Source: an uncultured Oscillospiraceae bacterium (lineage in GTDB: Bacteria > Bacillota > Clostridia > Oscillospirales > Oscillospiraceae). Taken from it: DNA of 64,000 nucleotides. The first letter of the stretch is position 1; every line of letters starts with the position of its first letter. The notes under the pieces were generated by a model, which had not been told where the DNA came from, searched no databases, and saw only the letters and a list, made by a program, of their open reading frames with translations. The translations under genes and the position numbers were made by a program. Of this stretch, positions 1 to 7,573 are shown piece by piece. The DNA is taken from positions 1-64,000 of the forward strand of contig CAJULJ010000008.1 in NCBI GenBank assembly GCA_910587395.1, read 5' to 3'.

Positions 1-419
1 CCAAATTCGTTGTATTGCCATTTGGCTCCTCGTTTATTGACGACACCATCTAGCGAGTCACGGTTGGAGGCCAAAATATCCCCGCTGGAGCGCAGTTTTA
101 GGCAAAGCCAAAAAGCAAAATTGTGGCGGAAATTTCTGATCTGGCATACCATGCAGATTACGATGTAATGGATTCCCGTATAACCTTCAAGGGTTTCACT
201 TCTTCAATTGACAGGGGTTCACCCCGGCCCCTGAAAATAGGCTGTACTTGAGGTAGGGGAGTCAACTTTTGCGGGAGAGGTTTAAATTATGGCAGGCTTA
301 TAATTCATCGTATTTGCTCACCAATATTACATGAATATAAGAAAACCTGTAATTTTTAAAACACAATAGCTACAGGCAAAGAATGGCCCTACCTAATCCA
401 AACAACTGACTACACAAAG
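1..419. other. No supportable gene; AT-rich accessory DNA
   Basis: No confident gene is visible. A plus-strand frame is open from the window edge to a TAA at 166-168, and a minus-strand frame is open from an ATG at 150-152 to the edge. Both are about 50 codons and neither protein is recognisable. They could be ends of genes lying mostly outside the window or chance. Base composition matches the accessory region to the right. Confidence 0.5.
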
Positions 420-790
420 TCACAAAATTAAGAAAATCTGCTTCCTAACAATCGCTAATCTCGCCTTCGGATCTAACCATAAATGGAAGTCTGCCGCAAT
501 TTCAGGGCAAGCTCTCACGCCCCACCTTTGCCCTGCTTTACTCGCATTCCAACGGTGTGTGTCCTTCGAATCCACAAAGATGGCGTAATTGTGGTATGCC
601 CCTGGTGGATAAGCTCCTCACAGGCTCTATCATCAAATTCCGCATTCATGTCATTCTCCCATTGACGAAGAAACTCCAATGTGTTGCGGCTACGCATCCA
701 GTTTTGAATGGTATACCCAGGGGAATCCATTGAATATTGCTTTGCCAGTCCTGTCAATGACACCATATCCTCACAAATCATGTCTCGCAT
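420..790 (-). pseudogene. KilA-N domain protein remnant, frameshifted
   Basis: KilA-N is a DNA-binding domain of phage and mobile-element proteins. From the ATG at 790 the frame gives the KilA-N signature: SLTGLAKQ, then IQNWMRSRNTLEFLRQWEN and an ITPSLWIRRTHTVGM segment, up to a stop at about 515. The expected continuation (glycine-rich, then an IA-F--W---K-RL-I pattern) reappears in another frame as PEIAADFHLWLDPKARLAIV and runs to a TGA at 420-422. This indicates a frameshift near 515-525. An in-frame stop also lies just before the ATG, so the usual N-terminal strand is missing. The total is far shorter than intact homologues. Most likely a decayed prophage or island gene. Confidence 0.7.
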
Positions 791-1072
791 ATAACGTCGT
801 ATGATTTATAGGAAATTGTTAGCAGTACTTTCTTGACAGTACCATCAGTTGCAGCAACTCCTGGAGTTTTGCTCCTGCTTTCCTAGGCTATCTTCTCATG
901 GCAAAAACCTCCAAAGTGATGTTCTCATTCTACACCACTTTGGAGGTTTGCGAAATTTTCGAGATAGCTTCGCAGAAGTATTCTTGAGAATTTAGGCGAA
1001 CTTTTTATCCAGCCATAACTGAAATGAAAAAGACTCTTGTTGAGCAGACATGATTTGAAATATAGACATGAT
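791..1072. other. Intergenic, holds operon terminator
   Basis: No gene is seen. The stretch separates the KilA-N remnant from the AT-rich two-gene operon. Its main feature is the strong hairpin at 905-949. Confidence 0.5.
900..949 (-). terminator. Rho-independent terminator of the two-gene operon
   Basis: A perfect 14-bp stem (905-918 with 936-949, AAACCTCCAAAGTG) has a 17-base loop. Read on the minus strand it is followed by a short T run. It lies about 120 bp beyond the end of the membrane-protein gene. Confidence 0.75.
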
Positions 1073-1795
1073 TTAAAAGCGATGATGCTCTTTGAGATAT
1101 TTTGCAACCTCATCTCTATTTGATATATCACTTTCTTCTACTATTTTTATAAGTTCAGTATAAAATAGTTTTGCCTCATCTTTATTTCCTTTTACCAATT
1201 TTGACACTAAGAAATTCAACTGTAGTTCCATTGCTTGAACAGGAGTGCTCTTTATTTGATCTGGGATAGTGCTCAAAGATTGCTTGAGTTTAGACATTTT
1301 GATAAAATTTCCAATCAGTGAATATCCGTAAAAAGCCAAATAGAAGACAAAATATATCAATACAAATACAATCAAATAAAATGCCGGCTCCGAGACAAGC
1401 GGATAGGGGCTTTTAATAATAAATAGCATCGCAACAAATACGGAAATCTCTAAGGAGGCAATCAGCGCAAACCACTTAAAATCGTAGAGCAAATCGTCAA
1501 ATGCTCCCGCTTGTAGCTCCTCAAGCATTTGAATTTGCTCAACGGTGAATAGCGTGATTACAATCGCTATGCCAGCAATTGACACACCAATCAAACCAAA
1601 TGCTCCAGCAATAATGCATTGAACCAAACTGCAAATTTCATCTTCATATGTTGCAAACTCTGAATAAATGGGGAATGCGAAAAGAAGTCCAGTTAAAATA
1701 ATTGACACACCAGCAGCCCACTTCACTTCAGGTTGCCTTATGTCTATAAATTTGTAGGCGTGCGATAGTATAATTTTTACTAGCGGCTGTTTCAT
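1073..1795 (-). CDS. Four-helix membrane protein of unknown function
   Basis: The 240-residue protein is not recognised. Four hydrophobic segments are visible, at about residues 27-48, 55-85, 103-130 and 138-166. They are followed by a roughly 75-residue charged C-terminal tail (KLKQSLSTIPDQIKS onward) that should be cytoplasmic. The start ATG follows a GGGG ribosome-binding site and lies 11 bp after the stop of the upstream gene, so the two are an operon. The codons are AT-rich, unlike the GC-rich core genes to the right. A membrane protein paired with a soluble partner next to mobile-element remnants fits an anti-phage or toxin-type effector. That is inference; a transporter or stress protein is also possible. 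Confidence 0.75.
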   Translation of the reverse strand: MKQPLVKIILSHAYKFIDIRQPEVKWAAGVSIILTGLLFAFPIYSEFATYEDEICSLVQCIIAGAFGLIGVSIAGIAIVITLFTVEQIQMLEELQAGAFDDLLYDFKWFALIASLEISVFVAMLFIIKSPYPLVSEPAFYLIVFVLIYFVFYLAFYGYSLIGNFIKMSKLKQSLSTIPDQIKSTPVQAMELQLNFLVSKLVKGNKDEAKLFYTELIKIVEESDISNRDEVAKYLKEHHRF

Positions 1796-1806
1796 AATTG
1801 ATTCCC

Positions 1807-2724
1807 CTACTCAAGATGAAGGAAAGCGTCAATACATGCATCAAAAAATTCTCCAACATCCTCAATAATACGCTTGATAGGTTTTGATTCTCCTGAGGCA
1901 TATTTCCGGCCAGTTGTTGATGTAGCCTCCACAGAAACATAACCTTTTTGGGTTGACTCCTCGACAGACAATCCACTATAGAGACCTTGTATGTCCTCAA
2001 TTCTTTCATTGATCAGAGATGCTTTCAAATCAATTCCAGTGCGCCCCTTTGTAGAATAGAACAAGTCAACTTCTGTTACATTGGCATCTCTCAAATCTCT
2101 CACTATTCCATCACAACGTTTCTGTAAACTATCCAGAACCTGGTCGCTCGGATTGGGAGGCTGCATCCGAATCCGCAACTCTTTAATGTTGCCGATATTG
2201 TGAAGTTCTTCTTTTATCTGTTCTAAGTTAATCCCGCTGATACATAAGCTCATTCGATATCTATAGTCATACTCCAAATTTTCTTCAGCCAAATTAATTA
2301 TATTCTCAAATGCTTCAACAAATTCTTTGTAGCCGAATCGTGCAGAGGTATTATACCCCACAAACCCATGATTCAAATCAATGGTAAATCGGTTTCCTTC
2401 TGTATTTTCTGTGAAATTCTGTACAAGAGTATTTGTTGCATTGTCCAGCGTCTTATAGTAGAGACGGCTTTTTTTGTATAACAATCCTTCAATATTTGTT
2501 ACAGTTTCATCTGCGCGAAGAATATGAATCGAATATTCAATAGTTGTGCTGTGTGGCTCTCCAACATCGTCAAAAAAGATATTTTCCTTCGACCAATGTG
2601 TATTAGATTTGACCGCCTCATATAAAGCAAATGAAATATTGTCCTTCTGCTTTGGGTCATTGTATAAATCGAAAACATCGCCACTAATTAGATTTAGCTT
2701 CGCAAAGTACAATGTTATGCTCAT
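1807..2724 (-). CDS. Soluble protein of unknown function, partner of the membrane protein
   Basis: The 305-residue protein has no signal peptide and no membrane segment. It begins MSITLYFAKLNLISGDVF, has a central FTIDLNHGFVGYN...FGYKEFVEAFENII stretch and a polar C-terminal third containing TTGRKYASGESKPIKR. The overall look resembles DUF4747-like proteins of islands and prophages, but I cannot confirm this. The ATG at 2724 is preferred over the GTG at 2733 because AAAGGTG is better spaced from it. It is the first gene of the AT-rich operon, behind a good promoter at 2770-2798. It may sense or bind something and act through the membrane protein. Confidence 0.75.
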   Translation of the reverse strand: MSITLYFAKLNLISGDVFDLYNDPKQKDNISFALYEAVKSNTHWSKENIFFDDVGEPHSTTIEYSIHILRADETVTNIEGLLYKKSRLYYKTLDNATNTLVQNFTENTEGNRFTIDLNHGFVGYNTSARFGYKEFVEAFENIINLAEENLEYDYRYRMSLCISGINLEQIKEELHNIGNIKELRIRMQPPNPSDQVLDSLQKRCDGIVRDLRDANVTEVDLFYSTKGRTGIDLKASLINERIEDIQGLYSGLSVEESTQKGYVSVEATSTTGRKYASGESKPIKRIIEDVGEFFDACIDAFLHLE

Positions 2725-2769
2725 ATGTGTCACCTTTTCTTTTTTATATTAAGGCTGATTAGCCATTTA

Positions 2770-2798
2770 ATTATACCAAAAAGAAAATATAAGCACAA
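2770..2798 (-). promoter_or_regulatory. Promoter of the AT-rich two-gene operon
   Basis: On the minus strand the -35 TTGTGC (2793-2798) lies exactly 17 bp from a perfect -10 TATAAT (2770-2775). It is 46 bp upstream of the first gene. Confidence 0.65.
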
Positions 2799-2960
2799 GA
2801 TAAATTGAGCATATTTCACACCAAAATAAATTTTTCTGCGGAGTTATCCTTTTAAGCTGATTGAAAAGACTTCAATATAGGCCATACAGATGAAAAGAAG
2901 TAGGCATTTGCTGAATGATATTGTATTACCCCCTATTTTCTGTGCTTCAAACCCATTGCA

Positions 2961-2989
2961 GCGAGGGGCTTACAGCCCCTCACTTTTTC
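2961..2989 (+). terminator. Small rho-independent terminator, plus strand
   Basis: A 7-bp stem GAGGGGC/GCCCCTC (2963-2969 with 2975-2981) is followed by ACTTTTTC. No recognisable plus-strand gene precedes it in this window, so it is probably left over from a lost gene. The remainder of 2799-3066 shows nothing else. Confidence 0.5.
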
Positions 2990-3066
2990 TACCATCGTTG
3001 CCTTGACAGTCGTCCAGCCAGAATCAAATACAATATGTTTAATGGGTGAGTGCAAAATGCTGTCTT

Positions 3067-3171
3067 ATGACGGATATCCTTGCTTTCTACGAGAGCGAGG
3101 AAGGCCAGCGGGAGTTTGCCGAATGGAAACAGCGGCGGGAAGTCAAGGGGCAAGAGGATAACAGAGGGTAA
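3067..3171 (+). CDS. Small orphan ORF, 34 residues, mobile-element type
   Basis: The ORF reads MTDILAFYESEEGQREFAEW and continues with a charged tail to a TAA at 3169-3171. Its acidic-aromatic N-terminus followed by a basic helix is the sort of short protein carried by Clostridial integrative elements. A strong terminator follows immediately. There is no clear ribosome-binding site, and a GTG eight codons upstream is an alternative start. It is either a real tiny gene or the stump of one. Function unknown. Confidence 0.35.
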   Translation: MTDILAFYESEEGQREFAEWKQRREVKGQEDNRG

Positions 3172-3175
3172 GGAC

Positions 3176-3219
3176 AAAAAGGGCAGGCGTACCGTGAAAC
3201 GGCTGCGCCTGCCCTTTTT
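3176..3219 (+). terminator. Strong bidirectional terminator
   Basis: A perfect 14-bp inverted repeat (3176-3189 with 3206-3219, AAAAAGGGCAGGCG) has A and T runs on its outer sides. It can stop transcription on either strand and lies just left of the IS66 element. Confidence 0.8.
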
Positions 3220-3252
3220 GCGTTTATGGGGTCTGCTTTTTCTTCCGGGGGC

Positions 3253-3284
3253 TTCTCAGCGTAAGCGTCAAATCTCCGTGCACA
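3253..3284. repeat. IS66 left end: target duplication and inverted repeat
   Basis: The 8-bp target duplication TTCTCAGC is at 3253-3260. The left inverted repeat, starting GTAAGCGTCAAATCTCC, is at 3261-3284. GTAAGCG is the typical IS66-family terminus. Confidence 0.9.
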
Positions 3285-3290
3285 AGAATG

Positions 3291-3319
3291 CCCGCTGCCA
3301 GGGCGGCCCTGGCAGCGGG
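3291..3319 (-). terminator. Hairpin downstream of tnpC inside IS66
   Basis: A perfect 13-bp GC-rich stem CCCGCTGCCAGGG has a 3-base loop (3291-3303 with 3307-3319). It lies between the tnpC stop and the left end. It has no long T run on either strand, so it may act as a transcription or translation shield of the IS rather than a true terminator. Confidence 0.5.
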
Positions 3320-3329
3320 CTAAAAACAA

Positions 3330-4748
3330 TTATGCATTGCAGGGAGCCGGAGCGTTCCAAGGCAGCAGAGCCTGCACAACATCCGGTTGAGCCAGATTCA
3401 TCTCTGGTGCAGAGGATAAGAGCCATGTCAGGTAGCGGTAGGGGTCTAACCCATTCTCAGAGGTGGTCTGGATGAGGGAGAAGATCACCGCGCTGCTCTT
3501 TGCACCGCTGAGAGTATTAGCGAACAGGAAATTCTTTCTGTCAATGACAAAAGGCTTAATACTGCGCTCAGCCCGGTTGTTGCTCAGCTCCAGCCTGCCG
3601 TCTTTGAGATAATTGAGCCGATAGGGCCACTGCTCCTTGAGATAGGACAGAGCCTTGCTCAAAGAGGATTTCGGTGCGGCAGTTCTGGTATTTGCCCACG
3701 CCAACATAGCGTCCAAAACAGGTTTTGCCTGTTTCAGCCGCTGGTCATAGCGTTCTTTTTGAGAAAGGTCTGCCAGGCATTCCTCAATTTTGAATAAGAG
3801 ATTGCAGTAAGCCAGCCCTTGGGCAGCAGAGCTGTTCTTAGCTTTTCCTTTTGGCAGAGACTTCATGGCCTCGTCAAATTTCCTCCTGGCATGAGCCCAG
3901 CAGCCAACCACAGTGATCTCATCTGGAAGGCTGTGGTACACGTCATAACCGTCCGTGTGGAGATACCCCCTGAAGTCTTTCAGGAATGCTTTCGGATAGC
4001 AGGCGCCCCGTCCCGGCTGGTAGTCAAACAGCACGATGGGGCGACCGGTATCCCCGCCGGTGCGGTACAGCCACATATAGCTGTTGCTTTGGGCTATTTT
4101 ACCCGGCTCATGGAGCACCTGCAGTGTGGCCTCATCCGCGCGGAGGACGTCCCGTTTCAGCAGTTCCTGGCGGAGCAGGTCATAGACCGGGGCCAGCAGA
4201 TGCTCCGCAGACCACAGCAGCCAGTTGGACATGGTTTGCCGTGACAGAGGAATGCCCTGGCGTTTCAGCTCCTGTTCCAGCCGGTACAAGGGAGAGCCCA
4301 TGACAAACTTCTGCACCATGAGATGTGCCGCAGCCTCTGGCGTGGCAAAGCTGCCGGGGATGAAGTTCGGCCCTCTCGGCGCCTTCACCATGGTCGTCTC
4401 CGTATTTTCCTTCTCGCACTTCCGGCAGGCATAGGTGTAGTACCAGTCCTCCACGACCACTGCCTTGGCCGGGACCAGCTTCAGACGCCGGCGTACTTCC
4501 TTGCCAATTTCGGTCATGGTGCTCCCGCACTCCGGGCAGACCAATTCCTCCTCCGGAAGACGGTGTTCCACCACCTCCACCGGTACGTTTTCAGGCAGTT
4601 CGTCCAACGTGTATTCATGTTTCCTGTGCCGCTTGTGGGCGGCAACGGCCACACTGCTGTCATCCTCTTTGGCAGTCTGGTCTGCATAGACCTCCGCCTC
4701 GTTAAACAGCAGGCTCAGCTGCTCCATGTCCTCCTCACTGCTGCGCAC
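3330..4748 (-). pseudogene. tnpC: IS66 transposase TnpC, N-terminally truncated
   Basis: The DDE-type transposase catalyses transposition of the element. The remaining 472 residues contain the zinc-ribbon pair (CPECG and CRKCE), the catalytic domain with DEATLQ and the HTDGYDVYH, GCWAHARRKF and NNRAERSIKPFVIDRKNFLF motifs, and the usual C-terminus. Intact proteins begin with about 75 more residues ending in an RSSE-like segment, and here the frame opens at that segment with a GTG. The frame overlaps the truncated tnpB by 14 bp, so one deletion joined the two genes. It is probably inactive or at best a partial enzyme. Confidence 0.85.
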
Positions 4749-5016
4749 TTAACTCCCGCGCCTCCGCGCCATTCCTCGGCCACTGGAAGCTGCCGCTCTC
4801 CAGCCGTTTGTATATCAGGATAAAGCCATTTCCCTCCCAGTACAGGCCCTTGATCCGGTCCCGCCGCCTCCCACAGAACAGAAACAGCGTATTCCTGAAT
4901 GGGTCCAACTCAAACTGCTGTTGTACCAGGCTGGCCAGTCCGTCTATTCCCTGACGCAGGTCCGTGTACCCGCAGGCTATGTACACATGATCCGCTCCCT
5001 TAAAATCTGTCAGCAT
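4735..5016 (-). pseudogene. tnpB: IS66 accessory protein TnpB, C-terminally truncated
   Basis: TnpB is the accessory protein needed for IS66 transposition. The 93 residues show the family hallmarks YIACGYTDLRQGIDGLA, LFLFCGRRRDRIKGLYWEGNGF and RLESGSFQWP. The frame stops at LSAQQ where relatives continue for roughly 25 residues, matching the deletion that also removes the tnpC start. The ATG overlaps the tnpA stop by the usual few bases. Confidence 0.85.
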
Positions 5017-5336
5017 TCTTTCAGCGCCTGGATGATGGTTCGGACCGTTTCTGCGTCTGCTCCTGCATGTATTTCAATCCGCAGTTCTCCGCTTGCTATA
5101 CTTGCCGCTATCCCTCTGCCTGCCGATCTGGCTGAAATTTCTGTGAAACACACCTCTGGCTCTGTTGTTACTGCCTGATACACTTTTCGCCGTCAACTGT
5201 AGTATGTGGATACCGGGATACCTTGTTCTGTGCACCACTCACTGACCTTCTGCCCGCTTCTTCGGCATGCCTCCACCCGCTGCGCCCTTTCTGCCAGTTG
5301 GTTATAATGGTTCGCTTTTTGGAGCCCGTGCTCCAT
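5010..5336 (-). pseudogene. tnpA: IS66 TnpA with internal stop codon
   Basis: From the ATG at 5334-5336, behind a GGGGGG ribosome-binding site, the frame reads MEHGLQKANHYNQLAERAQR and then SEWCTEQGIPVSTYYS, the typical helix-turn-helix start of IS66 TnpA. It is interrupted by TGA at 5193-5195, where relatives have Trp, and resumes RRKVYQAV...SGELRIEIHAG...IIQALKEC to a stop overlapping the tnpB start. A single TGG-to-TGA change explains this. The TnpA product would be only about 47 residues. Confidence 0.8.
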
Positions 5337-5456
5337 ATTTTATCCCCCCCAAAAAAGAAAACACTTCGATTACATGTAGTACCGTGTACTGCCTGAGAGT
5401 ACACGGCACTACATCAGACTCTATTGTATGTTCTCATTTCCTCTGAGTTCTGGCAA

Positions 5457-5488
5457 GGTGCGGGGAAATTTGACGCTTACTTCTCAGC
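5457..5488. repeat. IS66 right end: inverted repeat and target duplication
   Basis: The right inverted repeat is at 5457-5480 (reverse complement starts GTAAGCGTCAAATTTCC). The second copy of TTCTCAGC is at 5481-5488 and is identical to the left copy. Confidence 0.9.
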
Positions 5489-5544
5489 TTGGAGGTGGGT
5501 TTGCGCTCCACCCTGTTTCGAAAGTGGGTGCTTTCATGTCGGTC

Positions 5545-5597
5545 AAAGAAAACCAATAATCCGAACCCATCCCCTATCGGAAACAGGTTCGGATTAT
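5545..5597 (-). terminator. Terminator of the tRNA-Ser gene
   Basis: A perfect 12-bp stem (5556-5567 with 5586-5597, ATAATCCGAACC) is followed on the minus strand by a T-rich tract. It lies 8 bp beyond the tRNA 3' end. Confidence 0.7.
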
Positions 5598-5604
5598 ATG
5601 GGTT

Positions 5605-5695
5605 TGGCGCAGCGGGTGGGATTCGAACCCACGGACGGAATCAACCGTCAAACGATTTCGAATCGTTCTCGTTATAGCCACTTCGATACCGCTGC
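5605..5695 (-). tRNA. tRNA-Ser(CGA), CCA encoded
   Basis: The 91-nt sequence folds as a class II tRNA. The acceptor stem is GCAGCGG/CCGCTGC, the anticodon stem AACGA/TCGTT carries loop TTCGAAA with anticodon CGA, and there is a long variable arm, a T arm with GGTTCGAATCC and an encoded CCA. It reads UCG serine codons. Accessory DNA and an IS66 begin just past its 3' end, a common insertion site for genomic islands. Confidence 0.95.
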
Positions 5696-5908
5696 ATATC
5701 TTTTTATAAGATACCTCATTTCATAAGAAAAGTCAAGGAGGCAGAGGAACAGTTCCTGTTCAGAAAAGAGCTGGTAAATAATGCACAATAACCAACCTGC
5801 ACCGCTTGAGCGGCAGACTTGCCACCCCTCGGCAAAGGGTCTCCAGCTCAGGTTCGGTCCGCCGTATTTTTCCATGATCTCATAGCTTTGTCCCCCTGGA
5901 CGGAGAAA

Positions 5909-5937
5909 TTGACAATTTAGCTTCTTTTGTATATGAT
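5909..5937 (+). promoter_or_regulatory. Near-consensus promoter upstream of aldehyde dehydrogenase
   Basis: The -35 TTGACA (5909-5914) is exactly 17 bp from the -10 TATGAT (5932-5937). The expected start is near 5944, giving a leader of about 135 nt that contains the palindrome at 5965-5996. Confidence 0.7.
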
Positions 5938-5964
5938 ATATAAGATCAAGCTTACAGCTTTTCG

Positions 5965-5996
5965 GCCTGTTGCGGCGCGCAGCCGCAACAGGCCCG
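5965..5996 (+). repeat. GC-rich hairpin in the leader of the aldehyde dehydrogenase
   Basis: An inverted repeat GGCCTGTTGCGGC / GCCGCAACAGGCC forms a 13-bp stem with a 5-base loop. No T run follows, so it is not a plain terminator. It could be an attenuator, a protein-binding RNA element or a remnant. Confidence 0.55.
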
Positions 5997-6079
5997 GTTT
6001 GCATTCGGAAATGGCGGTCAGGACTACTACAGCAACGAGTTCACTTATGAAATGCTACTGCAGATTGGAGTAAACGCCC

Positions 6080-7453
6080 ATGAACATCCACGAGATCGTT
6101 GAGGCCCAGCGCAAATTCTTCCACACCGGCGCCACGCTGCCTGTGTCCTTCCGGACGGAGATGCTCCGCAGACTGCGGGACGCAGTGGACCGCACCGAAG
6201 CAGAGATCGGCAGGGCCCTTGCCTCCGACCTGGGAAAAAGCGGCTACGAAAGCTTTATGTGCGAGACGGGACTGGTGCGGACAGAGATCACCTATATGCT
6301 TCGAAATGCGGCCCGTCTGGCAAAGGAGCACACCGTCCACACGCCGCTGGCCCAATTCGCCGCCCGAAGCTATCGTAAACCCTCTCCCTACGGCAATACC
6401 CTCATTATGAGTCCCTGGAACTATCCGGTTCTGCTGACCCTGGACCCCCTGGCCGACGCCATCGCGGCGGGAAACACCGCCGTCGTCAAGCCCAGCGCCT
6501 ACGCGCCCGCCACCAGCGCCCTGCTGGGGAAGTTGATCGAAAGCTGCTTCCCACCGGAATATGTGGCGGTGGTCACCGGCGGAAGGCAGGAAAACGCCGC
6601 CCTGCTGGAGGAGAAATTTGACTTTGTATTCTTCACCGGAAGCCAGGCCGTAGGCAGAGAGGTTTTGCGCCACACGGCGGAGCACCTGACCCCGGCCGTG
6701 CTGGAGCTGGGCGGGAAAAGCCCCTGCATCGTGGACGAGACGGCCATGCTGCCCCTTGCGGCCCGGCGGATCGTCTTTGGCAAATACCTCAACTGCGGAC
6801 AGACCTGCGTGGCTCCGGACTACATCCTCTGCCACAGCAGCGTGAAGGAGCAGCTGGTGGCCGCACTGTGCAGGGAGGTCCGGCGTCAGTATGGAGAAAA
6901 TCCCCTGCAAAACCCCGATTACGGCAGGATCGTCAACGAAAAGCACTTCCAGCGGCTGCTGGGCCTGATCGACCAGAACAAGGTGGTCATCGGCGGACAA
7001 TCGTCCCAGACAACCCTCCAGATCGCACCAACGATTCTGGATCATGTCACCAACAGTGATCCGGTGATGCAGGAGGAGATCTTTGGCCCCATCCTGCCCA
7101 TCGTCACCTTCGACCGCTTCGAGGAGCTGTACGAGACCCTGGCGTGCCAGCCAAAGCCCCTGGCGCTCTACCTGTTCTCCGGAAACCGGGCCCGCGTCCG
7201 TGAGGCCATGTCCCGCTTCCGCTTTGGCGGCGGGTGCGTCAACGACGTGGTGATTCACCTGGCCACCAGCGATATGGGCTTTGGCGGCGTGGGAGAGAGC
7301 GGCATGGGCGCCTACCACGGCAAAACCGGCTTTGATGCCTTCTCCCACAGCAAAAGCATCGTGGACAAAATGACCTGGATGGACCTGCCCATGCGCTACC
7401 AGCCCTACCAGAAAAAGCGGTATGGAACGCTGCTGCGTCTGTTCCTGCGATAG
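6080..7453 (+). CDS. Aldehyde dehydrogenase, class 3 type
   Basis: The 457-residue enzyme oxidises aldehydes to acids with NAD(P). The length and the C-terminus (MRYQPYQKKRYGTLLRLFL) are those of the ALDH3-like bacterial group. Motifs seen are SPWNYP (about 111-116), Lys137 in VVKPS, the cofactor-loop FTGS (185-188), the general base Glu209 in ELGGKSP, and the catalytic Cys243 in NCGQTC. The ATG follows GGAG at a slightly long spacing. It has its own promoter and stands alone, facing the methyltransferase gene. The substrate cannot be told from the sequence; relatives act on medium- and long-chain or aromatic aldehydes. Confidence 0.92.
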   Translation: MNIHEIVEAQRKFFHTGATLPVSFRTEMLRRLRDAVDRTEAEIGRALASDLGKSGYESFMCETGLVRTEITYMLRNAARLAKEHTVHTPLAQFAARSYRKPSPYGNTLIMSPWNYPVLLTLDPLADAIAAGNTAVVKPSAYAPATSALLGKLIESCFPPEYVAVVTGGRQENAALLEEKFDFVFFTGSQAVGREVLRHTAEHLTPAVLELGGKSPCIVDETAMLPLAARRIVFGKYLNCGQTCVAPDYILCHSSVKEQLVAALCREVRRQYGENPLQNPDYGRIVNEKHFQRLLGLIDQNKVVIGGQSSQTTLQIAPTILDHVTNSDPVMQEEIFGPILPIVTFDRFEELYETLACQPKPLALYLFSGNRARVREAMSRFRFGGGCVNDVVIHLATSDMGFGGVGESGMGAYHGKTGFDAFSHSKSIVDKMTWMDLPMRYQPYQKKRYGTLLRLFLR

Positions 7454-7573
7454 CGCGTTGAATCTGGAAGCAGCCGGCTGATTTTCCAAGCGGCCGCTTT
7501 TGTGTTCTGCTTTTCCGCCTCGGCCGCGCCGAAAGATTGCCTTCAAGCAGCGTCATCGGTAGTAAACACACCG

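Larger units (their letters stand above)
3261..5480 (-). mobile_element. IS66-family insertion sequence, degenerate
   Basis: The 2,220-bp element has imperfect terminal inverted repeats beginning GTAAGCGTCAAAT at both ends and an exact 8-bp duplication TTCTCAGC on each side. Eight bp is the duplication size known for IS66. It carries tnpA, tnpB and tnpC in the normal order on the minus strand. All three are damaged: a nonsense codon in tnpA, and an internal deletion that removes the end of tnpB and the start of tnpC. The element is shorter than the usual 2.5-2.7 kb. Intact ends mean it could still be mobilised in trans by a functional relative. Confidence 0.92.
5696..6079. other. Intergenic: promoter, hairpin leader and possible gene stump
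   Basis: Besides the promoter and hairpin listed separately, a plus-strand frame across about 5967-6110 reads FGNGGQDYYSNEFTYEMLLQ and overlaps the aldehyde dehydrogenase start. It looks protein-like but has no start codon that can be defended. It may be the 3' stump of a deleted gene. Confidence 0.4.

Noticed and set aside
1..168. Open frame from the window edge as the 3' end of a gene
   Set aside because: Only about 55 codons, with no recognisable sequence and a rival open frame on the other strand.
3003..3034. Promoter-like TTGACA and TACAAT before the small ORF
   Set aside because: The spacer is 20 bp, too long for a good housekeeping promoter.
4735..4748. tnpB/tnpC overlap as programmed frameshifting
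   Set aside because: IS66 does not use frameshifting, and parts of both proteins are missing, so a deletion explains it.
5193..5195. TGA in tnpA as selenocysteine or recoding
   Set aside because: The position corresponds to a Trp in relatives and no recoding element is visible; a simple nonsense mutation in an IS is more likely.
6041..7546. 501-codon open frame antisense to the aldehyde dehydrogenase
   Set aside because: The plus-strand frame has all ALDH motifs; the antisense frame is open because of GC-rich third positions and has no recognisable domain.
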